Below, piece by piece: positions 21,466 through 34,151 of a stretch of DNA of 64,000 nt. Positions within the stretch are counted from its first letter, which is position 1. Every line of letters begins with the position of its first letter. The notes beneath the pieces were generated by a model, which was given only the letters and a program-made list of their open reading frames with translations, did not search any database and was not told where the DNA came from. Made by a program: the position numbers and the translations under genes. The stretch comes from Liopterus haemorrhoidalis (taxonomy: Eukaryota; Arthropoda; Insecta; Coleoptera; Dytiscidae). The DNA lies in NCBI GenBank assembly GCA_963971575.1, contig OZ020616.1, positions 950,924-1,014,923 on the forward strand, read 5' to 3'.

Positions 21466-24400
21466 CTAAGATGCTGCTACAGCGTTGCCATTTTGTAGTG
21501 CGTCTTCATCATGGTGTGGTGGGAAAAACTTGGTTGACATCTTCACAATGGTTCCAGCAGCTCTGAACTTCGTTTGAACCTTCATTTTATGCACCTTTCT
21601 CTTCCACTATAACATAATATTATTAAAAATATATATGTTTCCAAATTACTGATAATAGAATTTTATTTAATAAGCATATAATGGAGGCTATATTTCACGA
21701 GGAAGAGGTTTACCACCCAAGCCGCAGGCGAGGGTTGTAATCATCCGAGAAAAAAATTGGTAGTTTACCCAAAGAAGAAGAAGTTTACCAACCTCATCGT
21801 CCCTGGATGGCATTGTTGATAACCACTCTGCTATTTCCGGTTTGGCTGAATCTGTGATTGCTAAAACAGACACACAGCCATCCACTGTTCCCAGAATGAT
21901 AGCCTTTCCATCATGGGTACTTTCTACTGAAGATAATTCTGTCTGTACTCTGTAATTCGCGATCATATGGGCGTCAGATGTCCTGAAAAATATCAAATTA
22001 AATTAATGCTCAGCCATTACATAATTAATGCAATTCAAAATTGCCGAAAATTGCCCAAAATGACAAATGCTTTCATATAAATGCCCATAAGAATTATTTT
22101 TGGATATAAGAATCGAATATAAAAATACCCACAGTTAACTTTATAATGAATACAGACGATTCCGCTTAATTGGGCCACCGCTTAATTGGGGCAGCCGCTT
22201 ATTTGGGACAAATCTCAAAGAACAGAAACCAAACCAAGGAACCAACAGTAAATTTACATGTTTAATTGGGACAACATTCCGCTTAATTGGGACAGTTAAG
22301 ATCACAGTACATATTATGTTACACATATTCTCAAGAAAATGTACAAAGAATTTAATATTACAGCGTTATTTTATGCAGGAAGGAAATGAAGGGAGTCCTA
22401 CATCCGCACTGAATACCTGTGCTGATTTTGTAGAAGTGAAATGTTACAAAAACAAAAGACAGACTACACTTGACGCATTTTTGAATTTAATTAAATTGTA
22501 TGTACCTATTTATTATTTTATTTTGGATTTTATTATTATTTTTTCTTAAAAGTTTATATTTTTTGGTTATATGTAATTTATAGTTTTGTCCCAGAGTTTA
22601 TAAAATCAAATTATTGAAAGAAAAATATGCATAGTTTAATTTTATGTGAAATTCGCTTAATTGGGGCAGCCGCTTAATTGGGCTAAAATGCCTAAGTCCC
22701 GATGTGTCCCAATTAAGCGGAATCGACTGTATTTGATTGCAATGAAAACACTTTTAATAAAAAAAAATCTTACAATTACCTGAAAACTCGTAGCGTCTTT
22801 TTTCCGCTATGATAATATAAAACATATTCATCAGTTTTATTAAACAAACAAATGACTGTGAAGACTCCTTCTGCCACTTTAGGGATAAAGGTCCTGACAG
22901 TTTGTCCTTTCTTCAGTTCCAGTAGTTCTAAACCACCCCTAGATGGTGCATACAGCCCATATTTACCATCACTGGTAACACTTCCGCCCCATTTGAGAAC
23001 AGATCTAATATATTTCTTGTTACGGATATCCATGATTGCTCCCTTATCATTTGTGATAACAGCTATCAAATGTCCCTTATGGGGCATCGCTATCAATGCC
23101 GTTATATCCTAAAATAACAGACTATATTATAAACATATAAAACAAATATTCGGTTTCAACAATTTTATTTGATTTAACTTGATACCGATACTCGATTTAG
23201 CTGCAAGACCTTCTCTAAAAAACTGCCCTAACACAGCACTAAAACGGTCTAATATTACGTTTAAGAATTTATACAAAATACGTTACAAAAATTCAACCAC
23301 AGATCTGGTTTGGTCTGCTTGGAATTCACAAAATTCCACAGAACTAACTGTTCAACTCTCCGTTGGTGATATTATTCGGGCGAGAATAATTTGTTTACAT
23401 TACTCCCATTTTCACAATCATTCACCCCTCATCCAGGTGTAGGAGCTCGGCTCCTGGCATCGGCGATTAACCTCGTTGCAGAAATAGGCCGATGTAAAAT
23501 AAATAAGTAAAAAAAATATATAAGAGGTGTGTAAATTAAGTAACAGGACTGATTTTTTTTATTCGGATAGAATTACAATTCGATATTGTCCCCCTCAAAA
23601 TAACTTCCTTGGGAAGCCACACAGCGCTGGAGACGGTTCTTCCAATCCTCATAGCAGTGTTGGAACTCGGATACTGGAATAGCTTTCAACGGACGTTTGA
23701 ATATTTTCGAGTGTCCCAAAATTACGTCCCTTGAGGTGATTTTTCAATCTTGGGAAGAGGAAAAAGTCACAAGGACTCAAGTCAGGCGAATAAGGAGACT
23801 GAGGAGTCACAGGAATGTTTTTACTGGCCAAAAATACGTTTATTGAAATTGCTGTGTGACAGCGCATTGTCATAATCTGATGAACGGTGTGAGTCAAATT
23901 CAAATTTTCCCCGATCATTCTGACTGTCAACCGACGATCTAAACGCACAAGATCCCGGATTCTGTCGACATTTTCATCGGTTCTTGAAGATGAAGGCCTA
24001 CCGCTGCGTGATTCATCTCCAATCAACTATCTTCCTTCTGAAAATGTCTTAAACCACCAAAAATCTGGGTACTTGACAAAACACTGTCTCCGTAGGCCTA
24101 CTGAAGTTTTGCAAAAGTTTCCGTTGCACTGCGCCCAAGTCTGAAGCAAAACCTGATAGCACACCGTTGCTCGAAATGAATGTCACTCATTTTTAGAACG
24201 CACTAGAAAAAACTGTTTCACGAAAAAAATCGCTACGGACAACAAAATTACTCTAGCGAGTTCAAACACGTACTGAAGACGTATTATTCACCTGCCGCCC
24301 CTTTAAGTCCCGCGTCCCAAATGTTACCAGATCAAACGCTATGTTGCCAGTCCGGGTACTTACCCAGCAAACATTTTTATACAGGCCAGTACTGGTAAAG

Positions 24401-27400
24401 CACATACTCCCCGGCAATGAAAGTAATGGGCCAGTACCCCGGTGTCCCCGGGGCCGTTACTGGCTCATTGATGTATCAGTTGCCGGCCCAGCAACGGTAA
24501 AGTGCAAAATAATCGCATTAGTTGCAAGATTTATTTCTGATGGTTTTAAGTAAAAAGTATGAGTGAAGAAGAGTGCTTATAAAATGCTGGTAAAGTACTT
24601 CGTATAGGCGGAATGCGAAATACAAATGTGAAGTACATTATTAATACTGGCGTTGCACTTACTTTTGGTGCCAGTAATTTACCAGCATAAAAGCAGTTTG
24701 CCAGCATTCGGCCGTTAGTTGAATGTTTGCTGGGTATTTTACACACCTCGTATATCTTTAATGTGTTCCGAAAATTTCGTTTTAAATCTTATTTTTTACG
24801 ATATATCAAAGATTATAAAAGTTTTTTTTTATTGTCTTTGGTTAGAATTATTTTTTGGGTGTTTACCTTGATGGCGCATTGTTTGAGGGTTATCTTGTGG
24901 ACGAGTGCTCCAGTTTTGGCATTGTGCACTATGACACAATCCCTGTTCGTCTTATCGGCAGCGGAAACCACAATGTTGAGACCGTCACTCGATACCACCA
25001 CCGGACGAAAAGGTATCCCAGTTATACTCCGCACCGGATATTCAAATGTAAATATGGTTAAACCATCTAAAAATAATAATAAAAAGAATGAATTTTCACA
25101 CATTTCAGAGTTGGATAGATATTTAGTGACAGGTCTACAGAGAACCAAAATGTTCTGAGACATGTTTAATAGTAGAGCTCGTTCGTGTTAACTTCATCAC
25201 GGGGTATCATAAATTACGTAATCAATTCTGCGCGAGAAAATAGCTGATCACATTAGGGTTTTATACAATTTTTGTGGAAACCAAACACAAAATCATGTAT
25301 TTCAAATACATTTTTACTCATTTTAGTACACGGTATACCCTGAATCGCACGAGAAATAAATAATAATAACGGAAATAAACAAACAATATCGCACAATACG
25401 CGTAGTCAAACCCAAATCAAAGTAAGTGACGCCACTGAATTGTGTTAAGCTAAGTGTTGGTAGCGTAATGGACGAAATTTGGTTTCTGCGCAAGGGACCT
25501 GGTAATATACGCCTGTGATGAAGTTAAGTTGAACGTACAGTCCATCTATTTAAGCCTGGCAGATGACCTTGGGTGCGCAGTAGCAATCACTAGAAATTGA
25601 AGTGGGGACGTCAGTTGACTTCAGACTGTCTTGCTGCAAGCATCAGTGAAAGTACATTCGGATGAAACAGTATAATGGAATTTAAGACGAAATTATGCGG
25701 GCGCATAAACCATAGTCAATGTAAGGAGATTATTAGTAATGTGATTGACTTTATGACTAAGTAAGCTGCAGCAGGGAACGTGATTATACCTTTGAAGAAT
25801 ATTTTGGATCGAGTTTCAGCGTGCACAGGAATTTCTGCAAGAAGTTTAAGTAGATTTAACAAGGAAAAAAAAGTGTCTGCAGGGTAGACAAGTTAAAAGT
25901 TGTAATACAATATAACTTTAATACAAAGATGAGACACGGACGGAACAAATATTTTGAACAAAAGAATCCGAAATTTCACGTTCTAAATTAACAATCATAA
26001 TAAATATCTTTGTTATAAGACGCAACAAAGCTTTTCAACAAAAACATTTATTTTGTTTGGTAAACTTAGTTCAGTTCTTAACTGGCTTTTCATTTTTATT
26101 TCATTGTTATATTATTTATACATTATTATTTTCTAAATTCAGGTGAATGTTCCACATTTTCGTCACCTAGAAAACAGAAAGAAAGAAGTGAACAGAAAAT
26201 ATGAAATATAAAAAGTAATCCATTAAATTGTGGAAAAAATTAATATTTTGATAAAAACTTGTGCCTCGTACTGTACAGTCCAAGCGCTCGACCCTCTCTT
26301 TCTTTCCGAATGCGTTCTTCCTCTGCGCGAAACTGATTTCCCACACGCCAGTACTAAATAGATTTGCTGTACTTTACAGTGAAACCCCTCTTAACGATCA
26401 CATAACGATATTTTCACTATAAGATTGCGTCTGAAAAGTATTGCAAAGCAAGGTCTACTGTAATAGATTTCTAATGCCTGAGTGGCGCATTAAATGCAGA
26501 GAATATAAGTTCTGTGTTTCTAGACCTCTGGAACTATGAAATTCACGTTGTTAGCATGACGTTTCAAGACGTTCTATTATTGAAATCAATTGTAAAGCAT
26601 TTTATTGAATTAAATTTGTTGGAATTGACCTGGTATGGATCTGACGATGACCGTAGCAGTTGTCCTGACGAGATCTGTCCCCGGGGGGTTGCTGGGCTTG
26701 GACACCGCGATCACCTTCGTGTCCTCGTCCATAAGCATCAGCTGCCTGATACCTGGTTGTTCCTCCTTGAACATCACCTGCTCGGACAGCCTGTGCCACA
26801 TCAAGATATTACCGCTCTCCGCTGATATTATGAACCTGCAAAAAGTATCATTATAATTAAATCAGTGATGTAACCTGAATCTTCTGGAGGATAAATGGCA
26901 ATTAAAAGAGTAAATGGTAAAAGAAATGGTACAAATAAGATGGGGTCACAACAACCCGTCTACAGACTTTACGTCTACGACATTTTGTATTCAGACATTA
27001 TACCCTTTTCACACTAGAACTTTAAGATCGGATGTTAAAGTGAATGTATCTTTTAACGCTAATGTGAAACCGTATGGCTTCGTCTAAATACAAGCGATGT
27101 TTAAGACAGAGATCTGCGTCTTAAACATCGTCCGCATTTCCAACTTAATTTCTATTATAAAAAAATACTCCTTGAATTTGTGCTGTCAACATTTTATATT
27201 ATCATAAACAAGAATACTGTATTATATCGACGTTATAAGAAGTTTATACTTATTGTTATAATAAAATTATTTATTTTAATAATGTGTTTAATAAAATACA
27301 GAGCTACAATAATTGAGATAAAATGTATCGACTTACATGTTAATACAGGTGTAATATATTCTTTATTGTAGTGTCTTTATTGTAGAATGAAATGAATTAT

Positions 27401-30400
27401 CCATATTTGTTTATAATAATTCAAAATGTGCGTCTGCGCAAACAGTTCAAAACTGGTAATTTCATGACGGTAACTTAAGGACAAAATTACTGTAGCTGAT
27501 GACAGCACCAGAGATTTAAACATCAAGTGTGAAAGCATACCGATGTTAAACATCAGTGAACTTTAAGTTCACTCGTCTTAAAGTTCTAGTGTGAAAAGGG
27601 TATTAGGCATACCGACTTCTCGACTAACATCCTCTTGCAACCTGGTATAATTTATTTTTTTATTCTTTCCAATAAAAGTTTAGAATGATTCAGATCCTTA
27701 TTTACAATTACAATGGATCTTATTTATTACTATTATTTTTTGTGCGTCATAGTTTACTCGTTATTACATTTATAAAAAAAATAATCATTGTAATCTTTAT
27801 TTTATAATTATTTTATATAAATAAATAACAACAGGCATAATTTATCATCTCTTAACAAGAATAATAATTGAAGTGTTAAATCCACGTGTTTTTATAAACA
27901 ATTTTTTGCAACAGAAACGTTTTGCACGACTAATCGTGACAACTTGCTTGTTTCTTACTTCAATTATTTAACGAGCCGCGACAATGATAGCATTATAAAA
28001 AAATGATGTGCAGTGTGAATTTTCACATATTTCAGGGTTTTGTAGGTATTTAATAAGTGTAACAGGCCAACAGAACGCTGGATGACTAGGACAATATTTT
28101 TTCTATAATCACATCAAAATCAACAGTTTTTATTCGTTGCAAAATAGCTTCTATTTAATTATTTAAACAAAATTTAAATAATTTGCGAAAATTTCGTCAC
28201 AATTACATTCAAATTAAAAAATTCTAGCGTTTTTTTTTTCTGTTTGCTTCGTATTCAAGTCTTTGTTAAATTAATAAAAAATATTGATAAATGACTTCAT
28301 TTTTTTCAATTTCAGAAACGTATTTCTCACTATTAATAATTTGTTATTTGATTTATAAGTATTTCATTACTATAAATGATTTATTTTTCTTTGATCTTTA
28401 AAACAAAAAAATTAAAGTAATTCAAACAATAGGTTGAATCACGACGTATAATAGTAGCCGGAACTGTACTAAATTTTAATTAGTTAGCTGGCAATCAGTC
28501 AGCTGCTAAATTTTTTTTTATTATATTTTTATTTAAAAAAATACATACACTACCTTAGCTATGAATAAAAAAATCCAGAACATTATTAGCCATAATTTAG
28601 TATGAATTAAAAAAAAATGTCAAAAATACACAAACTGCAATATTTTCCAAAAATTAAATCTGTCCAAAAATTCCTCTCGCATGTCTCCAGTTCAGGCCAA
28701 TTACTTATTTTTTTCAGATTTTTAGTTTAATCCCTTTGGGTTAAAGAGTGCGGGACAGTAGTTTTTTAGTAATTTTTGGAATAAACCTTTTAAAAATAAA
28801 GAAATTTAAAAAAATATTTTGATATCACACAATAAATTTAAAAAAATATTTTTTTTAAACAAAAAAAAAAGAATTTTTTCAAAAAACTAATCTGATTAAA
28901 AATTCCTGTTAAACTATTTTGGTTCCAATAAATTTATATTATTTAATTTTTTTTCTGATTTTTCGATTAACTCCTTTGGTAAATAGAGTGAAGGAAAAAA
29001 GTTTTTTGGCGAAAATCCCGTAAAGAAAATCGGTTTTTAAATTTGTATTCTATTCACGTAATAAGAGGTTTCATTTGATACCACAGTCAAAATTTAAAAA
29101 AAATATATATTTTTCTTCAAGCGGATTATAATGCTAACATTACATTGTTCAATACTTTCGGTAGAAATTATACATTTTTTTACTAGTAACAAAATGTGAA
29201 CATTTTTATACTAGTAAATAGTTCATATAGTTATCAACAGATGGCACTAATGGCAGCAGTCGCCATAAACAAAACATCTGTCAATTTAATATGTTTGTAG
29301 CGTGGTTTGTAGTGAATTCAAAAGTTAGTTATGTTATTAGTGAGTTACTTTATTATTATTTTGTGATCATTCTGTGATTAGTTATAAAATACACAATATA
29401 AAGATCAAAAATTAAAAAATGTCTCAACCAATTCAATGTACACCGCCGGAATTAACAGCAATAGCATCTGAAACTATAAAGTCATAAGTATTTATGATTG
29501 CAAATTTTTAATACCTACGCTTGAAGAAAAAATAGTATATGTCACTCGGAGTAGAACGCCTTTTTTGTGCTTCGCTCAATATGCAAGCCTCGGCTGCGCC
29601 TCGGCAGCAACATTTGAGCTCAGCACAAAAAAGAGCGCGTTCTACTGCTAGTAACATAATATACTATTATCTCCCGATTTTTTTTTTATTTTTGAACTCT
29701 ATATTTTTCTTGTATGTGAGTCAAAGAGATGTATAAGCATGCCAAATTTCAACATTTTATGTTTAACAGTTTGGCTACAATTTCTACCGTACAGACAGAC
29801 AGACAGACACATGAGGGACGTTATAAGGGCTTTTAGTCATGTCTACTAAACCCTAAAAATGTGGGTAACACGTCATATAAACCACAATTCTATTAACAAA
29901 TCTAGTTCATCTTTACCTGGCGTCTGCAGTGATGACGGCATGAGTTACAATAGCTCCAAGAGGCATATCGGCCAGCCTAGCCACTAGTCGGCCAACTTGT
30001 AGGTCCCACACACCGACACAGCTTCGAGTCACTGTCACTGCTAGACCTAAATTGCTTGACAAACTGCAACAAATACGTCATTTGAAAATGTTACCAGATG
30101 TATACAGATATCGGTACTACATCTAAAATTTTTGCTGCACTATAAATAACTACAGAAAAAAAGAAGATTGGAAGCCTTCGAGCCTGGTCTTATCGACGTA
30201 TGTTAAAAGTGAAATGGGTTGACAAAGTCTCGAACAAAGAGGTATTTCAAAGAGCTGAAGCAACAAGATTTCTGCTTTAAAATATAAATAAAAGACGAGC
30301 TAGCTTGATGGGGCATATTATGCAACATGAGGGTCTGTTGAAAATAATCGTGGAAGCTATTAAAAAACCCGACAGAAATCCATAGAGCTTTAAGTGCAAT

Positions 30401-33400
30401 TTGTGGTGATTCACAAAAATACTATACCACCTTATCATCTCACCATAAAAAAATAACCGGTCGAAAGAGTAATTAAATCTAGGATGCAATAATAGATTCT
30501 TTGCAATTTTTTTCGAATTTACAAAAGTTTTTCCCAACTTACCTGATTGAATCGATGGGAAGTTCATGCCTGTCTATGACATGGACTTGTTCAAATATAT
30601 TATTGATATTCCAGACTTTGACAGAACGGTCTATGGAAGAGGTCACCACACAATTCCAGTTTCCAATTGTCAAAGACTCCAGCTGCATTATTCTCCCAAA
30701 ATGGGCATCCAATATTTTCACCAATTGATTACTTTGCATTCCCCAAACATATAAATTTTTTCTAGAATAAATCATAATATTAATATACAATATATAAAGA
30801 AGGTTGAATTTAATTTGTAAAATATTGAATTTGATTTGCAAAAGGTTAAATTTGAAGTGCTAAACTTACCTATATCAATCTAAAAATGTGAACTAATTCA
30901 GCTACCATTGAAATATTTTGTTATTCGAAAGAATTGTTTAAAATACGGTTATTTTACCTGACTCCTGCCACAGCATAATTTCTGTGAGCACTTAGCATTA
31001 TAGAATTAGACTGTAGCATCCTTGTTGAGATATTTCTGGTGCCATGTGGTAACTGAAGTACAATAGCTTCAGTACTGATGGGCTTCTCCTCGTTGAAGTC
31101 CCAGATAACAAAGCCATTACTCGTCGAACCTAAAATGGAGTAATTCACAGATGAAACAAATATATATGTGTGTATCTATGCATTTAATTGCGCATACCGA
31201 AAAGAAATTCTTCGTTTTTGTCCAATTTAAGTTGAAGCATTACTTCAACTTCATCACAGCCAGCTCTTGGGAGTTCTTTGATCATCTCCCATTGTTTGTT
31301 CCCATCATTCCTCTGATATTTTACAACTACATAATTATTATCGAGGGTACAAGCGTATATTACATTTCTTTCTGTATTCATCACCATTGCACTGACAAAA
31401 ACAGAATACAGATAATTATAATAATGTTAATATCTATGAAATTATTTCGCAATGGTCTAGACACCATTATTTTGGACGTTTGCCATTTATGCTAGCCCTA
31501 GGCTACGAGGGGTAGGTCAATAAGTCCTTACAAAATCTAAGAGATGGCACTAGTAGTATCGAAACAAGTTTGTTTCTGAATAGTACCCTCTGTCAATAGA
31601 CTGCTGTCAAATTTTCAGCGATATCCATCGCGTGGTTTCATTTTTACAATCGATTAAAGCAAACAAGTTTTATTATTTTGGAACAATTCAAAAACGAGTT
31701 TCATGCAATGATTAAACACTTTCATTTGAAAGGCAAAACATCGAAAGAAATCAAAACTGAGTTGGTAGAAGTTCATGGTACATGTGCAACAAGGTTTAAA
31801 ACTATTTACAATTGGGAGAATGAGTTTAAACGTGGTCGTACATTCACAAGTGATGAACATTGTTCGGGACGTCCACTTGAGGTGACTACGCCAGAAAATA
31901 TTGACAAGATCCACTGGTCCACTGGTATTGAGGGATCGATGAGTCAAAGTATGCGAATTTGTTGGAGCCACAGGCATGTCACATGGCTCATTGGTTTCAA
32001 TTTTGCACGAAAAATTGGGTATGAAAAAGATATCAGCAAGATGTTTCGCGTTTGCTCTCAGTGGAAAATAAACGCCATCGTGTGGTCGTTTCAATGGCTG
32101 GTTTGGCACTTTCCCGTCGTAATCCTAGTGAATTTCTGCGTCGATACATAACCGTTGATGAAACATTACACTACAGAGAACAGTCGAAATAGTGGGCTTT
32201 TGGAGGTGATCCATGTCCAAAGAAGGCGAAGACGGTGAAATCGGCCGGCAAGGTGACGGGCACGGGTTTTGGAGATGCACGCGGAATCAACCACATTGAC
32301 TACTTGGAAAAAGGACGAACGATAAATGGAGAGTATTATGCGTTGTTATTAGACCGATTGAGCGTAGAAATCAAGAAAAAACGCTCAAGTTTGGCCAAGA
32401 AGGAAGTACTCATCTATCAAGACAATGCATTGGTACACAATTGTGCAGTTTCGATGGCGAAAATAGATGAATTACGCTTCAATTTGTTGCCATATCTACC
32501 GCACTCACCAGATTTGCCCCCCCCCTGCGACTTTTTCTTGTTTCCAAATATGAAGAAATGCTTCGCCGGAAAAATGTTGAACGAGGAAGGCATCGCCGAA
32601 ACAGGTGTCTATTTTGAGGACATTCCGGAATCTTTACTTTTTAGATGGCTTGAAAAACTTGAAGAAACGCTGGGCGAAGTGCATCGAGTTAAAAGGAGAT
32701 TATGTTGAGAAATAAAAATGAATCAACTAAAAATAAGTTGTTTTTCTATTGTTTTTTAAGGACTTAATGACCTACTCTCGTATTATTAACATTATAATCG
32801 TTTTACGATTTTACGTAGAAAGATTAACTTACCTATGAAAATGTAAAGGCTCTATACAATCACCATCATTAAAAACCTGTAGAATCATTCTGTCATCTTC
32901 CAGGTTTCCCCTCCAGTGCACAATTCTGTACAGTGTCTCCTTACTGTATTCCATCACTGAAAATTAAATATTGAAAAGAAACTTAGTACACTTGGTATAT
33001 TTACGGCAACAATATTTTACATTATATCTGGATTTATTATTAAGTACATATTTCCGAAAGGAATTTTACTTACAAAGAATCGGCCATTCAGTCTTATCCA
33101 AGTTACTGGTATGTTCGTCCTGTTTCTCAGCCCTCATATTAAAGCCAACCCAAGACCCAGTTCCATAAATCACCAGGTGGTGGTTCAGAAGATACACACC
33201 AGTCACTGGCTGGCCATCCTCTAATGGGTTGTCTATAATCTGAAATTCGCTCGACAACATATTCAGCAATACTGTCTGAAAGAAATAGAAAAAATACAAT
33301 ATAAATCCAATTTAAAATAATTTAAAATTTGCATCACATCCCTGTTATTCTCCATTCGTCCCGCATTTTAACATTTTGTCCCGCATTAAGATGCGTCCCG

Positions 33401-34151
33401 CAAAAGTCCCGCATTTTAACATTTTGTCCCGCATTGCCCGCATTGTAACTTGTATTTGAGGAAATGAGGACCTTTTATTTTTGCTCTTCACTTGGATTTG
33501 GGAGGTGAGGACCTTTTTTTTGCTCTTCACTTGGATTTGGGAGATGAGGACCTTTTTTTCTGCTCCGTCCCGCATTGCCTTCTTAAGAAAATGGTCACCT
33601 TATTCTTAATTGATTATTCGATGGTTGGAATTTTGGTAATGACAACTGTAGAGGAATTTCGGCTAATTTCGTGATATGGATATTACCTTAATAATATGAA
33701 AGAAATCTCATGCGTTTATGTGTGGCAGTTTTTGAGAATTTTTTGTGCTTAGGTTATCCAAGCGTACTAGTTGTTAAAATATTGAAATACTTCCGTATCG
33801 ATTAATAAAATAGATAGTATATCAACAAGTTTTGTTTATTTCTTTAGTGTACCCGTTAAATATTTTGAATAAAAAAAACTGGTTGTTACTATTAAAATTC
33901 CCTTTCTCGTATATTATTATTTGTATAATCTTACTTACTTGATTATTATTGGTAAAAGCAGCCGCCCACTTGTTGTCCGGACTGAGGACCAACTGCTGCA
34001 TGATACCCTCTATCTGGGGATTGACATCCCTGGTCAGGTCACTGGTGGACAAGTCCCAGGTGATGAACCTGTTGGAGATGCTGACCACATACCTGAGATC
34101 ACTGGTCAGGCAAAATGCAAAAACAGCGAACTGATGTCCCTCCAATGAATA
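21466..34151 (-). CDS. NWD-like gene exons 17-28: WD-repeat region and basic C-terminal tail
   Basis: Twelve exons encode a run of beta-propeller blades. Recognisable strand ends include [70 protein letters not shown] and [11 protein letters not shown]. Several blades keep a Trp-Asp or Trp-Asn ending; others are degenerate, as in the family. The last exon (21606-21466) gives a Lys/Arg-rich tail and the TAG. An AATAAA signal on the coding strand (21426-21421) lies 40 bases past the stop. Confidence 0.88.

Noticed and set aside
21796..21983. Alternative donor GTTG/GTAAAC for NWD exon 27
   Set aside because: It would shift the last exon into a frame with an early stop. The donor at 21793 (GAG/GTTGGT) gives phase 0 and a basic tail ending at TAG.
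9284..27371. An identical 63-codon frame at 9284-9475 and 27180-27371, suggesting a conserved small gene
   Set aside because: Both lie inside copies of the same Harbinger-type MITE whose flanking non-coding sequence is just as similar. The shorter copy at 15394 lacks it, and the frame is low complexity.
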